Below are positions 35,616 to 45,173 of a DNA stretch of 64,000 nt, in pieces. Position numbers and translations under genes: made by a program. The DNA comes from Novosphingobium sp. 18050 (GTDB lineage: Bacteria; Pseudomonadota; Alphaproteobacteria; Sphingomonadales; Sphingomonadaceae), in the NCBI RefSeq assembly GCF_902706195.1, contig NZ_CACSJO010000009.1, positions 62,001 to 126,000 of the forward strand, read 5' to 3'. The notes under the pieces are model-generated. The model was not told where the DNA came from. It saw only the letters and a program-made list of their open reading frames with translations, and made no database searches. The stretch's first letter is position 1. Each line of letters starts with the position of its first letter.

Positions 35616-36950
35616 TCAACCGTCGCCGGAAACCCCGTCGTCGGCATCCTCGTCGGCCAGTTCGCTCACCAGGATCTTGTCGATCTTGAGGCCGTCCATG
35701 TCGATGACCTCGAAGCGCCACCCCTGCTCGACGAAGTGTTCTCCTTCGCGCGGGACCTTCTTGAGCACGGCCAGCACGTAGCCCGCCAGCGTCGCGAATT
35801 CGCGGTCGTCGGGCAGGGTAATGGCCAGGCGGTCGGCCAGCGCATCGGCGGGCATTGCGCCGGAAACCAGCAGCGAACCGTTTTCGCGCAGGACGATCAT
35901 AGGCTCGTCGCCCTCATCCTGATGCGCGACGAAATTGCCCGCCAGAGCCGCCAGCATGTCGGAAGGCGTGACGAGGCCTTCCAAATGGCCGTATTCGTCG
36001 TGCACCACGGCCATCGCCACTTCGGCGGTCTGCAGCTTGCGCAGGGCGTCCATGGCGTCGAGCTGGTCGGGGATGACCTCGGCCTTGCGCATCATCGCGC
36101 GCACGTCGACCGGGCGGCCGGCCACCCAGCAGGCCAGCACTTCGCGCACCTTGAGAATACCGATCACGTTGTCGGCGGAACCGTCGCCCGCGACCGGCAG
36201 CAGCGAGTGCGGCGATGCCTCGATCCGGGCGCGCAGCTGGGCTTCGTCGGCGTCGACGTCGATCCAGTCGATCTGGTTGCGCGGGGTCATCAGCTCGCGA
36301 ACGGGACGTTCGGCGAGGCGCATGACGCCGGTCATCATCGCGCGCTCTTCTTCCTCGATCACGCCGGAACGGGTGGCCTCGGCGAAGATCATGTGCAGTT
36401 CCTCGGCGGTCAGCTGTTCGCCGTCGCCGCGCCGGATCGAGAAGAGGCGAAGGATCACCGCCGAAGAGCGGTCCAGCAGCCAGACGAACGGACCCATGAT
36501 GCTTGCCAGCAGGCTCATCGGGCGGGCCATTATCAGAGCGACCGGTTCCGCCATGCGCAAGGCCAGTTGCTTGGGCACCAGTTCGCCCACCACGACGCTG
36601 GCATAAGTCGTGGCGATGATGACCAGCGCAAAGCCGGCCTCTCCGGAGAACCGCACGGGCAGGCCCATCGCGGTCAGCCGTTCACCCACCGGGCCGCCCA
36701 GGCTGGAGCCCGAATAGGCACCGGCGATGATGCCGATGAGGGTGATGCCGATCTGCACGGTGGAAAGGAAGCGGCCCGGGTCGGCGGCAAGGTCCAGCGC
36801 GGTTTTCGCCGCACGACTTCCCTTTTCGGCCATGGCCCGTAGGCGTGCTGCGCGCGCGGAGACGATGGCCAGTTCGGACATCGAGAACAGGCCATTGATC
36901 AGGATCAGGCCGGCGATGATGAGGAGGTCAGTCCAGGGAAAGGGCGTCAC
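35616..36950 (-). CDS. CorC/HlyC-type hemolysin-family membrane protein (CNNM + CBS)
   Basis: The 444-residue inner-membrane protein has an N-terminal CNNM/DUF21 domain with four membrane segments (LLIIAGLILINGLFSMSELA at the start). Two CBS domains follow near 220-340 (MMTGVMRLAERPVRELMTP, then KLQTAEVAMAVVHDEYGHLEGLVTPSD). A CorC_HlyC transport-associated C-terminal domain ends the protein. Members take part in Mg2+/Co2+ transport or resistance. No haemolytic role is implied by sequence. Confidence 0.92.
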   Translation of the reverse strand: MTPFPWTDLLIIAGLILINGLFSMSELAIVSARAARLRAMAEKGSRAAKTALDLAADPGRFLSTVQIGITLIGIIAGAYSGSSLGGPVGERLTAMGLPVRFSGEAGFALVIIATTYASVVVGELVPKQLALRMAEPVALIMARPMSLLASIMGPFVWLLDRSSAVILRLFSIRRGDGEQLTAEELHMIFAEATRSGVIEEEERAMMTGVMRLAERPVRELMTPRNQIDWIDVDADEAQLRARIEASPHSLLPVAGDGSADNVIGILKVREVLACWVAGRPVDVRAMMRKAEVIPDQLDAMDALRKLQTAEVAMAVVHDEYGHLEGLVTPSDMLAALAGNFVAHQDEGDEPMIVLRENGSLLVSGAMPADALADRLAITLPDDREFATLAGYVLAVLKKVPREGEHFVEQGWRFEVIDMDGLKIDKILVSELADEDADDGVSGDG

Positions 36951-37148
36951 AATGCGCCATCGCTAGCAGAGATTACGGCATTCGCGAAGGGCTCATGATG
37001 CAGCGCAACGCTTTGCAATCGACCGTGACTCGGGAACACACGCGCGGGAAGTGGGTTGAGCGGGGATTATCCATTTGCCATTCATGATCACTACCGCACA
37101 CAGAAGCCCGTAGGGCATGCCTGAAGGCACATAGAGGAGGGCAATATT

Positions 37149-37823
37149 ATGAAGAATTCGCGCCTGATTACATCGGTTGCTGCGGTGTTCGCGCTGGTTA
37201 CCGTTTCGGCCTGCGTCACCGATCCCAACACCGGTGAGCGCAAGGTTTCACGCACCGCGATCGGCGGCGCGGGGGGCGCTGGCCTTGGCTATCTGCTGGG
37301 CAGCGTGATCGGCGGCAAGACCGCACGCATCGTCGGTGCGGGCATCGGCGGCGTGGCCGGCGGCGTCGTGGGCTACCAGATGGACAAGCAGATCAAGGAA
37401 CTGAAGGAGCAGACCGCAGGTTCGGGCATCGACGTCACCCAGCAGGGCGACGGCATCCTTGTGAACCTGCCCGACGTGACCTTCGCGGTCGATTCGACGG
37501 TTATCAGCCCCTCGTTCCAGGCTTCGCTCGACAAGGTCGCGCAGTCGATGATCCAGTATCCCAACAGCCTCGTCGACGTGTACGGCCACACCGATTCGAC
37601 CGGCTCGGCCGCGCACAACATGGACCTGTCCAAGCGCCGCGCTGATTCGGTGGGCCGCTATCTGATCAGCCGCGGGGTTTCCTCGTCGCGCATCCAGACG
37701 CAGGGCATGGGTATGAACTATCCGGTGTCCGACAATACCACTGCCGAAGGCCGCGCACTCAACCGCCGGGTTGAGATCAAGATCACGCCGGTGACGACGG
37801 ACGACGCCTCCAGCGCCAAGTAA
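37149..37823 (+). CDS. OmpA-family lipoprotein with glycine-zipper
   Basis: The 224-residue product has a lipobox TVSACVTD (Cys22). A glycine-zipper 2TM segment (AIGGAGGAGLGYLLGSVIGG, then IVGAGIGGVAGGVVGY) follows at residues about 36-78. An OmpA C-terminal peptidoglycan-binding domain covers about 100-215, with VYGHTDSTGSAAHNMDLS and KRRADSVGRYL. It anchors the outer membrane to peptidoglycan. AGAGGAGG lies 8 bases before the ATG. It has its own terminator. Confidence 0.94.
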   Translation: MKNSRLITSVAAVFALVTVSACVTDPNTGERKVSRTAIGGAGGAGLGYLLGSVIGGKTARIVGAGIGGVAGGVVGYQMDKQIKELKEQTAGSGIDVTQQGDGILVNLPDVTFAVDSTVISPSFQASLDKVAQSMIQYPNSLVDVYGHTDSTGSAAHNMDLSKRRADSVGRYLISRGVSSSRIQTQGMGMNYPVSDNTTAEGRALNRRVEIKITPVTTDDASSAK

Positions 37824-37859
37824 TATCGTCTTCCGCAAGGAATACGGGATCAGGGAAGG

Positions 37860-37890
37860 GGCCGGTGCTGCAAAGCGCCGGCCTTTTTTT
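37860..37890 (+). terminator. terminator of the OmpA-lipoprotein gene
   Basis: A 9-bp stem GGCCGGTGC/GCGCCGGCC with one G-U pair and a seven-T run directly after it. Confidence 0.9.
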
Positions 37891-37971
37891 CGTCGAATAC
37901 CGAGGTGATAACACCTTGAATTGTCATGCCGACTGCTTAGCCTGACAGGTAGACGGGGTTCGGGGGACCTG

Positions 37972-39504
37972 ATGCGATTCAAGATTTTGGCGGCGGCGCT
38001 GTCCGTATTCCTGTGGCCGGGCCTCGCCCATGCGGCATGGCTGGAAGCGTCGAGCGAACACTTCGTCATCTACGCCGACGATAGCGAGCGCGACATCACC
38101 CGCTTCTCGCAGCAGCTCGAACGGTATCACGCAGGCATGGCGCTGTTGTTGGCTTCGCAGGCACCGGTGCCCAGCCCCTCGAGCCGGGTGACTGTCTATG
38201 TCGTGCGCAACATGCGCGAGGTGCAGGCCCTGCACGGCGGCGATAACAAGTTTCTCGGAGGCTTTTACGTGCCGCGCGCCGGCGGCTCGCTGGCGATCGT
38301 ACCGAAGGTCGATTCGGGCAATGGCGCGGTCACGATGTCGATGGTCGTGCTGCTGCACGAATATGCCCATCACTTCCTGATCTCGTCTAATTCGATGCCG
38401 ATGCCGCGCTGGTTCAGCGAAGGTGCCGCCGAATTCTTTGCCTCGGCCAAGTTCGAGGCGGATGGTGGGGTATGGCTGGGCCGCCCTGCGCAGCATCGCG
38501 CGGGCGAGTTATACTTTGCCAAGGACGTGAAGGCCGCCGACCTGCTCGACCCCACCGAATACGACAAGCACAAGGGCGCCACGTACGACGCCTTCTACGG
38601 CAAAAGCTGGTTGCTCTATCACTATCTGACGTTTGACGCCGCACGCAGCGGCCAGCTCGCGCGCTATCTCGCGCTGCTGCAGGATGGCAAAGGCCAGCGC
38701 GAGGCCGCGCTGGAGGCGTTCGGGGATTTCGACGCGCTCGAAAAGGACATAGGCAAGTACTTGGCCAAGAACCGGATGTCGGCGCTCAAGCTGACGGCGG
38801 ATAAAGTGCCGATCGGCGCGATCAGCATCCGGGCGCTTTCGGCCGGGGAAGCGGCAATGATGCCGGTGCGGATACGCTCGAAGCGCGGCACCTCGCCCGA
38901 GGAAGCGCCGACGCTGGTGGCCGAGGCCCGCACCGTCGCGGCGCGCTATCCGGGCGACGCCGCCGTACTTTCTGCTCTGGCAGAATCCGAATATGATGCC
39001 GGCAACGACAAGGAGGCGATCGCCGCTGCCGATGCGGCATTGGCGCTCGATTCCAGACAGGTCGACGCCTATGTCGAAAAAGGTCTGGCGCTGTTCCGCA
39101 TCGCGCCTGAGGCCGATGATATCGCGGCGGCCTACAAGGCGGCGCGCGCGCCATTCATCGCCCTCAACCGGATCGAAAACGACCATCCGCTGCCGCTGAT
39201 ATACTTCTACCGAAGCTTCGAGGAGCAAGGCGAGAAGCCCTCGACGCTGGCGCTTGATGGGTTGATTCGCGCGATGCAACTGGCCCCGTTCGATCTCGGG
39301 CTGCGTATGACCCTGGGCCATGCGCTGGTACGCCTCGGTCGGCGGGACGATGCACGCACCGTGCTGCTGCCCGTGGCCTACAACCCGCACGGCGGCAGTA
39401 TGAGCGACTTCGCGCGCAAGATGATCGACCGGATGGACAAGGACCCGGCCTGGAAGGGTGAGGGGGATGCATCGGAAGAAGGCAGCGAGGCCGTTTCCGA
39501 ATGA
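37972..39504 (+). CDS. secreted metalloprotease-like/TPR protein
   Basis: The 510-residue protein starts at ATG 37972 and has a signal peptide (MRFKILAAALSVFLW...HAAW). An HExxH zinc-binding motif sits in VVLLHEYAHHFLISS near residue 131. WFSEGAAEFFAS near 150 supplies the downstream Glu, as in gluzincins. The C-terminal half has TPR-like repeats (PGDAAVLSALAESEYDAGN, then VDAYVEKGLALFRI). It may be a periplasmic or exported zinc protease with a TPR scaffold. The substrate is unknown. The preceding terminator suggests its own promoter. Confidence 0.78.
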   Translation: MRFKILAAALSVFLWPGLAHAAWLEASSEHFVIYADDSERDITRFSQQLERYHAGMALLLASQAPVPSPSSRVTVYVVRNMREVQALHGGDNKFLGGFYVPRAGGSLAIVPKVDSGNGAVTMSMVVLLHEYAHHFLISSNSMPMPRWFSEGAAEFFASAKFEADGGVWLGRPAQHRAGELYFAKDVKAADLLDPTEYDKHKGATYDAFYGKSWLLYHYLTFDAARSGQLARYLALLQDGKGQREAALEAFGDFDALEKDIGKYLAKNRMSALKLTADKVPIGAISIRALSAGEAAMMPVRIRSKRGTSPEEAPTLVAEARTVAARYPGDAAVLSALAESEYDAGNDKEAIAAADAALALDSRQVDAYVEKGLALFRIAPEADDIAAAYKAARAPFIALNRIENDHPLPLIYFYRSFEEQGEKPSTLALDGLIRAMQLAPFDLGLRMTLGHALVRLGRRDDARTVLLPVAYNPHGGSMSDFARKMIDRMDKDPAWKGEGDASEEGSEAVSE

Positions 39505-39508
39505 AGCC

Positions 39509-40303
39509 CTAGGCGGAGTAGCGTACCGCTCGTTCCGCAAGACGTTCCACCGCCGCTTCATGAATGCCGGTCGAGGCGACCATCACCCCGAACGCGCGCG
39601 GGTCGTGCTTGTTGTAGTTGAGCGGCTGGCCGAATGCGTCGGTCACCACTGCACCTGCCTCGCGCGCGATCAGGCCGGCGGCGGCGATGTCCCATTCATA
39701 GCCCCAGCGCAGGGTGACCAGCAGGTCCGCCTCGTCGGCGGCGATCATCGCCATGCGCAGCGCAATGGAATTGGGCTGGTCGACAAGGGTGAGGTCGGCG
39801 TCTTCCGCTGCCAGCTTCAGCGCGGGCACGCGCGAACCGGCCAGCGAATCGCGGTGACTGGCGACAAGCCGCTTGCCGTTGCGCCAGGCGCCTTTGCCCG
39901 CTTCCGCGAACCAGAACTCGCCGCCATCCTCGCGCTGGCGCACCGGAGCATAGAGATAGCCCAGCAGCGGACGCCGCGTGTTGACGAGGGCCACCGAGAT
40001 CGCCCAGCCCGTGCGACCCCGGATGAAGTCGCGAGTCCCGTCGATCGGGTCGACCAGCCAGACCAGTTCATGGTTCTGGCGTTCGAGGCTGTCGGTCGTC
40101 TCTTCGGAAAGCCATCCTGCCGCCGGTAACAGTTTGTGCAATTCCGCCTTGAGGAAGCCATCGACCTCCAGATCGGCTGTGCAAACCGGACTGCCGGGGG
40201 TCTTTTCCCACGATTCGAGGCTGTGACCATCACCCGGCCAGCCCGCCAGCGCGATGCGTCCGGCCTCTCGGACGATGGCTTCCAGTCTCTCCCGGTCAAT
40301 CAT
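39509..40303 (-). CDS. cysQ: 3'(2'),5'-bisphosphate nucleotidase/inositol-phosphatase family CysQ
   Basis: The 264-residue protein belongs to the lithium-sensitive phosphatase family. The metal-binding motif WLVDPIDGTRDFI sits near residue 85, LSEETTD near 67 supplies the first Glu/Asp ligands, and YEWDIAAAGLIAREAGA near 203 completes the site. It probably converts PAP to AMP in sulfate assimilation, though inositol monophosphate is an alternative. It is divergent from sucC by 200 bases. Confidence 0.88.
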   Translation of the reverse strand: MIDRERLEAIVREAGRIALAGWPGDGHSLESWEKTPGSPVCTADLEVDGFLKAELHKLLPAAGWLSEETTDSLERQNHELVWLVDPIDGTRDFIRGRTGWAISVALVNTRRPLLGYLYAPVRQREDGGEFWFAEAGKGAWRNGKRLVASHRDSLAGSRVPALKLAAEDADLTLVDQPNSIALRMAMIAADEADLLVTLRWGYEWDIAAAGLIAREAGAVVTDAFGQPLNYNKHDPRAFGVMVASTGIHEAAVERLAERAVRYSA

Positions 40304-40503
40304 CTGCCGACTTTCGTTGCTGCATTCGTTCTAGCATTGCTATTGCGTCTTCTTATCAATTGGGTCCGAACAAATCGTTCTCACCTATGAATTTGCGCAG
40401 GCTACGGGACTTTTCAAGCCAGCGGGGATGTGCTTATGCGGCGGGGCATAACTATGGCTACGGCGCCTTCCCAAGGAACCTCCAGCAGAAAGCGATTTGA
40501 GCG

Positions 40504-41703
40504 ATGAACATTCACGAATATCAGGCCAAGGAACTGCTCGCGAAGTATGGCGTGGGTATCCCCGCCGGCATCGCCGCGCTGACCGTAGAGGAAGCGGTTG
40601 CCGCCGCCAAGCAGCTCCCCGGGCCGCTCTACGTCGTGAAGGCGCAGATCCATGCCGGCGGACGCGGCAAGGGCAAGTTCACGGAACTTCCCGCCGACGC
40701 CAAGGGCGGCGTGCGCCTCGCCAAGTCGATCGAGGAAGTCGAGGCTTTCGCCAAGGAAATGCTCGGCAACACCCTCGTCACCATCCAGACGGGTGATGCC
40801 GGCAAGCAGGTGAACCGCCTCTACGTGACCGACGGCGTCGACATCGAGAAGGAATACTACCTCTCGATGGTCGTGGACCGTTCGACCAGCCGCGTCGCCA
40901 TGATCGTGTCGACCGAAGGCGGCATGGACATCGAAGAGGTCGCCCACTCGACCCCCGAGCGCATCAGCACCATCACCGTCGACACCGCGACCGGCTTCCA
41001 GGCTCACCACGGCCGCGCCGTTGCTTTCGCGCTCAAGCTGTCGGGTGATCTCGCCAAGCAGGCGCAGAAGATCGCCAAGCAGCTTTACGAGGCGTTCGTC
41101 GCCCTCGATTGCGACATGCTGGAAATCAACCCGCTGGTTGAGACGAAGGACGGCAACCTGCTGGTCCTCGACACCAAGATGAGCTTCGATTCGAACGCCC
41201 TGTACCGTCACCCCGACGTGATGGCGCTGCGCGACGAGACCGAAGAAGACCCCGCGGAAGTCGAAGCCTCGAAGTACGACCTGGCCTACATCAAGCTCGA
41301 TGGCGACATCGGCTGCATGGTCAATGGCGCGGGCCTTGCCATGGCGACGATGGACATCATCAAGCTCAACGGCATGTTCCCGGCCAACTTCCTCGACGTT
41401 GGCGGCGGCGCCAACAAGGAGAAGGTGACTGCGGCGTTCAAGATCATTCTCGCGGATCCCGCCGTAAAGGGCATCCTCGTGAACATCTTCGGCGGCATCA
41501 TGAAGTGCGACGTCATCGCCGAGGGCATCGTTGCCGCAGCAAAGGAAGTGAACCTGCAGGTTCCGCTGGTGGTTCGCCTCGAAGGCACCAACGTCCAGCA
41601 GGGCAAGGACATCCTGGCCGGTTCGGGCCTGCCGATCGTCGCTGCCAACGACCTGGGCGACGCCGCCCGCAAGATCGTTGCCGAAGTGAAGAACGTGGCC
41701 TGA
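40504..41703 (+). CDS. sucC: succinate-CoA ligase (ADP-forming) beta subunit SucC
   Basis: The 399-residue beta subunit makes succinate and ATP or GTP from succinyl-CoA. It has the ATP-grasp N-terminus [34 protein letters not shown] near residue 47, [17 protein letters not shown] near 200, and [15 protein letters not shown] near 325. The gene ends at a strong terminator and is not followed by the alpha subunit gene sucD. In sphingomonads sucD usually lies elsewhere with sucA, so this is probably normal for the lineage. Confidence 0.96.
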   Translation: MNIHEYQAKELLAKYGVGIPAGIAALTVEEAVAAAKQLPGPLYVVKAQIHAGGRGKGKFTELPADAKGGVRLAKSIEEVEAFAKEMLGNTLVTIQTGDAGKQVNRLYVTDGVDIEKEYYLSMVVDRSTSRVAMIVSTEGGMDIEEVAHSTPERISTITVDTATGFQAHHGRAVAFALKLSGDLAKQAQKIAKQLYEAFVALDCDMLEINPLVETKDGNLLVLDTKMSFDSNALYRHPDVMALRDETEEDPAEVEASKYDLAYIKLDGDIGCMVNGAGLAMATMDIIKLNGMFPANFLDVGGGANKEKVTAAFKIILADPAVKGILVNIFGGIMKCDVIAEGIVAAAKEVNLQVPLVVRLEGTNVQQGKDILAGSGLPIVAANDLGDAARKIVAEVKNVA

Positions 41704-41763
41704 TAGGCCGGCGTTCACGCGAACGACAAATGTCGTGCGCGCGATCACATGACGGATATTGAG

Positions 41764-41795
41764 ACGGCGGGGGTTTCGCGACCCCCGCCGTTTCT
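41764..41795 (+). terminator. sucC terminator
   Basis: ACGGCGGGGGT and ACCCCCGCCGT form a perfect 11-bp stem with loop TTCGCG, followed by TTTCT. Confidence 0.85.
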
Positions 41796-41846
41796 GCATG
41801 TGTAGTTCAGCTATCTGCCGTCCAAGCTCTTAGCGTTTAGTGGGGC

Positions 41847-41906
41847 TTGACGCGGCGGACTAGGAACGCGATAGCTCGCGCACCAATTTAATCGCGCGGT
41901 TAAATT
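41847..41906 (+). promoter_or_regulatory. etfBA promoter and near-perfect palindromic operator
   Basis: TTGACG (41847) and GATAGC (41870) are spaced by 17 bases and could be -35/-10. Just downstream, AATTTAATCGCGCGGTTAAATT (41885-41906) is a 22-bp palindrome with only one mismatched pair. It lies 32 bases before the etfB ATG, where a repressor would block transcription. Confidence 0.55.
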
Positions 41907-41937
41907 TTGCCGTCCCAGCAGTGAGAGGACAGATCGC

Positions 41938-42684
41938 ATGAAGATCCTCGTGCCCGTAAAGCGGGTGATCGACTATAACGTGAAGCCGCGGGTCAAAGCC
42001 GACGGCACGGGTGTTGACCTTGCCAACGTCAAGATGAGCATGAACCCGTTCGACGAGATCGCGGTGGAAGAAGCCATTCGTCTCAAGGAAGCGGGCAAGG
42101 CCGAAGAGATCATCGCGATCTCGGTCGGGCCGGCAAAGGCTGCCGAAACGCTGCGCACCGCGCTTGCCATGGGCGCCGACCGGGCGATCCTGGTCGAGAC
42201 GGACGCCGAGGTTGAGCCATTGGCCGTCGCCAAGATCCTCAAGGCTGTCGTGGGTGAAGAGAACCCCGGCCTGGTGATCCTGGGCAAGCAGGCGATCGAC
42301 GACGATTCGAACCAGACCGGCCAGATGCTCGCCGCGCTGCTCGGCCGCCCACAGGGCACGTTCGCCAGCAAGGTCGAGATTGACGGCGATTCGGTTGCCG
42401 TCACCCGCGAAGTCGACGGCGGTCTGGAGACGGTGAAGCTGTCGCTTCCCGCCATCGTCACCACCGACCTGCGCCTCAACGAGCCGCGCTACGCTTCGCT
42501 GCCCAACATCATGAAGGCAAAGAAGAAGCAGCTCGATACCAAGAGCCCCGCCGATTACGGCGTCGACATCACGCCGCGCCTCAAGACCCTCAAGGTTTCC
42601 GAGCCGCCGGTGCGTTCCGCAGGTATCAAGATCGCTGACGTCGACGCGCTCGTCGCGAAGCTCAAGGAAATGGGAGTAGCCTGA
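41938..42684 (+). CDS. etfB: electron transfer flavoprotein beta subunit
   Basis: The 248-residue EtfB starts [19 protein letters not shown] and has the family stretch [42 protein letters not shown] near residue 119 is followed by [23 protein letters not shown] near 180. It holds AMP and pairs with EtfA to carry electrons from acyl-CoA dehydrogenases, including leucine-pathway ones, to the quinone pool. The stop overlaps the etfA ATG by one base. Confidence 0.96.
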   Translation: MKILVPVKRVIDYNVKPRVKADGTGVDLANVKMSMNPFDEIAVEEAIRLKEAGKAEEIIAISVGPAKAAETLRTALAMGADRAILVETDAEVEPLAVAKILKAVVGEENPGLVILGKQAIDDDSNQTGQMLAALLGRPQGTFASKVEIDGDSVAVTREVDGGLETVKLSLPAIVTTDLRLNEPRYASLPNIMKAKKKQLDTKSPADYGVDITPRLKTLKVSEPPVRSAGIKIADVDALVAKLKEMGVA

Positions 42685-43613
42685 TGAAGACTCTTGTTTG
42701 GGTTGAGCACGACAATGCTGTCGTCAAGGACGCCACCCTCGCCGTCGTCACCGCCGCTGCAAAGCTGGGCGAAGTGCATCTGCTGGTCGCCGGTTCCGGC
42801 TGCCGCGCCGTAGCCGATGCCGCTGCGCAGATCGCCGGCGTGGGCAAGGTCCACCTCGCCGACAACGCCGCTTACGAGCATGGCCTGGCCGAAAACGTCG
42901 CCCCGCTCGTCGCCGAGCTGATGGACCATCACGATGCCTTCGTGGTGCCCGCCACCACCACCGGCAAGAACATCGCGCCGCGCGTTGCTGCTTTGCTCGA
43001 CGTGATGCAGATCTCGGACATCCTCTCGGTCGAGGGCGAGAAGACCTTCACGCGTCCGATCTACGCCGGCAACGCCATCGCCACCGTGGAATCGAGCGAT
43101 GCCAAGCTGGTGATCACCGTGCGCGGCACTGCCTTCGCCAAGGCTGAGGCCACCGGCGGTTCGGGCGTCGTCGAGGACGTTGCAGGCGCCGGCGATGCAG
43201 GCCTTTCGAGCTTTGTGGGCGCAGAGCTTGCCAAGTCCGAGCGACCGGAGCTGACCAGCGCCAAGATCATCGTTTCCGGCGGCCGCGCGCTGAAGGATTC
43301 GGAGACGTTCGAGCAGGTGATCATGCCGCTCGCTGACAAGCTCGGCGCTGCCGTTGGTGCTTCACGTGCTGCGGTCGATGCGGGCTACGTGCCGAACGAC
43401 TATCAGGTCGGTCAGACCGGCAAGATCGTCGCACCGGAAGTCTACATCGCGGTCGGCATCTCGGGCGCGATCCAGCACCTTGCGGGCATGAAGGATTCGA
43501 AAACCATCATCGCCATCAACAAGGACGAGGACGCCCCGATCTTCCAGGTCGCCGATATCGGCCTCGTCGCGGACCTGTTCACTGCAGTGCCGGAGCTGAC
43601 CGGCAAGCTTTGA
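42684..43613 (+). CDS. etfA: electron transfer flavoprotein alpha subunit
   Basis: The 309-residue EtfA starts [16 protein letters not shown]. The C-terminal FAD-binding part has [43 protein letters not shown], then [29 protein letters not shown] near residue 250. It binds FAD and partners with EtfB. It overlaps etfB by one base and ends at a hairpin terminator 25 bases after the stop. The electron acceptor ETF-QO is not in the window. Confidence 0.96.
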   Translation: MKTLVWVEHDNAVVKDATLAVVTAAAKLGEVHLLVAGSGCRAVADAAAQIAGVGKVHLADNAAYEHGLAENVAPLVAELMDHHDAFVVPATTTGKNIAPRVAALLDVMQISDILSVEGEKTFTRPIYAGNAIATVESSDAKLVITVRGTAFAKAEATGGSGVVEDVAGAGDAGLSSFVGAELAKSERPELTSAKIIVSGGRALKDSETFEQVIMPLADKLGAAVGASRAAVDAGYVPNDYQVGQTGKIVAPEVYIAVGISGAIQHLAGMKDSKTIIAINKDEDAPIFQVADIGLVADLFTAVPELTGKL

Positions 43614-43638
43614 GCTTTTCCTCGCCGCCACAAAGATT

Positions 43639-43671
43639 TAACCCCCGGATGCGAGTCCGGGGGTTATTTTG
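43639..43671 (+). terminator. etfBA terminator
   Basis: TAACCCCCGGA and TCCGGGGGTTA form a perfect 11-bp stem with loop TGCGAG, followed by TTTT. Confidence 0.9.
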
Positions 43672-43718
43672 TATGGTCGGCGTTTACGGGCGCGCCGAAG
43701 TGAAGGGGCAGGGCAGAC

Positions 43719-44612
43719 GTGATCCATCGGTACTTTCTCGCGTTTTTTGTTTTTGGCGGGCTGACGGCTGCGGCTTCGCCCGTCCAGGCGAAGACCAAGG
43801 AAACGACGCTGCCGAAAGCGTCGAACTGGCTCGTCGACGCGGGCGAGAAAAGCTGCCTGCTAGCGCGCAAGTTCGGCACCGATGACAAGCCTGTCCTGCT
43901 GGGTATGCGCACTTATGGGCCGGGCTATCATTTCGAAATCACGCTGTCTGGCGCGCCGGCCAAAATTCTGCAGACCGCTGGCAAGTTCACTATCGCCTAC
44001 GGAGGGGGAGAACCGCTGCCGGTCCGTTCGCACCAGATGGGCAAGAACGACGACTACGGTGTAGCCGTGATCTTCTCCAACACGCTTTCGATGACCGCAC
44101 CTCCGCAAGAGAAAACGGAATTTGAGGAGGAGGACGACATTCGGCCGGCAGCGATTGATCCGGCTGTCGAGGCCCAGATCGACACCATCTCGATCGCAAC
44201 GTCCCGCCAGCGTTTTATTCTTAAAACCGGCCCTATGGCGAAGGTGCTGGCGACTGTACGTCAGTGCACCGATGGTCTGGTCACCGGGTGGGGCCTTGAT
44301 CCGGTGGCACAGTCCAAGCTGACCCGCCGGGTAAGGGTGGGCGATGTTTCCTGGATCGAGCACATCCAGCGGATATATCCGGCCGAACTCATGTTACAGG
44401 GCCGGGAAGCGCGCGTGAACATGCAGATCGTGGTCGACAAGACCGGCGCGGCGACGCGCTGCGATACTGCGCAGGCTTTCGCCAACACGGATTTCAAGGT
44501 CCGCGCCTGCGGCATCGTTCTCAAGGAGGCGCGCTTCCAGCCTGCGCTCGACGAGAGCGGGCAGCCTATCGATTCCTATTATACGGCGACGATCCTGTAC
44601 AAGATGGGCTGA
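43719..44612 (+). CDS. secreted protein with TonB-C-like C-terminal domain
   Basis: The 297-residue product begins at GTG 43719 and has a signal peptide ([20 protein letters not shown]...QAKT). The middle is acidic (FEEEDD near 135). The C-terminal about 80 residues resemble a TonB C-terminal fold ([20 protein letters not shown], then [36 protein letters not shown]). A true TonB has an N-terminal membrane anchor and Pro-rich arm; this has neither, so an energy-transducer role is doubtful. AAGGGGCAGGG may act as ribosome binding site. Confidence 0.7.
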   Translation: MIHRYFLAFFVFGGLTAAASPVQAKTKETTLPKASNWLVDAGEKSCLLARKFGTDDKPVLLGMRTYGPGYHFEITLSGAPAKILQTAGKFTIAYGGGEPLPVRSHQMGKNDDYGVAVIFSNTLSMTAPPQEKTEFEEEDDIRPAAIDPAVEAQIDTISIATSRQRFILKTGPMAKVLATVRQCTDGLVTGWGLDPVAQSKLTRRVRVGDVSWIEHIQRIYPAELMLQGREARVNMQIVVDKTGAATRCDTAQAFANTDFKVRACGIVLKEARFQPALDESGQPIDSYYTATILYKMG

Positions 44613-44627
44613 ACGGTTGGGCCCGCG

Positions 44628-45173
44628 TCAGGGCCTCAGACGTTCATACAATCCCAGGACCACTGGAACGGGGCCGTCGGCGACCTCATGAGCGGCATAA
44701 TGCGCGAAGCCGAGACGGGCAGCGAGCCGCTGAGATGCTGTGTTGCCGTCCTCGATCATGCAGGCGACGCGGCGGGGGCCGTGTTCTGTGTTGAACCAGG
44801 TGAGGGCGGCTTCCATGGCTTCGCGTGCGACACCCTTGCCGCACCAATCGGGGCGCACGATCCAGCCTGCCTCCGGCACATCATCCATTCCCACAGCCTC
44901 CCCGAAGCCGCGTAGGGAGTGGAATACGCCGCAGGTGGCGATGATATCCGGTTTGCCGGGCAGGCGCACCATGAAGCTACCGTAGCCATATAACGCCCAG
45001 GACCCAGCGTTGCGTAGGAGGCGTTCGAACTGAGGCTGGGGGGCAGGGTCGGCAGGGCCCAGGAAGCGGCGCGTTTCCTCGTCCGCGATCAGTCGGCACA
45101 GGTCGGGGAGGTCGCTTGCGACTGGACGGTGCAATTCGAAACGCTGCGTTGTCAGCATCGGCTTTTCGCTCAC
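44628..45173 (-). CDS. GNAT N-acetyltransferase (RimJ/RimL-like)
   Basis: The 181-residue protein has the GNAT fold with LTTQRFELHRPVASDLPDL at the start. The acetyl-CoA-binding loop sits near residue 112 (WIVRPDWCGKGVAREAMEAAL), and the NTASQRLAARLGF region follows near 145. RimJ/RimL members acetylate the N terminus of ribosomal proteins or small molecules; the target is unknown. The ATG overlaps the DUF445 stop by 4 bases, so it is the last gene of the efflux operon. Confidence 0.85.
   Translation of the reverse strand: MSEKPMLTTQRFELHRPVASDLPDLCRLIADEETRRFLGPADPAPQPQFERLLRNAGSWALYGYGSFMVRLPGKPDIIATCGVFHSLRGFGEAVGMDDVPEAGWIVRPDWCGKGVAREAMEAALTWFNTEHGPRRVACMIEDGNTASQRLAARLGFAHYAAHEVADGPVPVVLGLYERLRP

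Noticed and set aside
37060..37075. TTATCCATT as a DnaA box
   Set aside because: It matches TTATCCACA at 7 of 9 and is isolated.
43359..43374. TGCTTCACGTGCTGCG in etfA as a third parS
   Set aside because: Only 11 of 16 positions match the consensus, and only one half-site is good.
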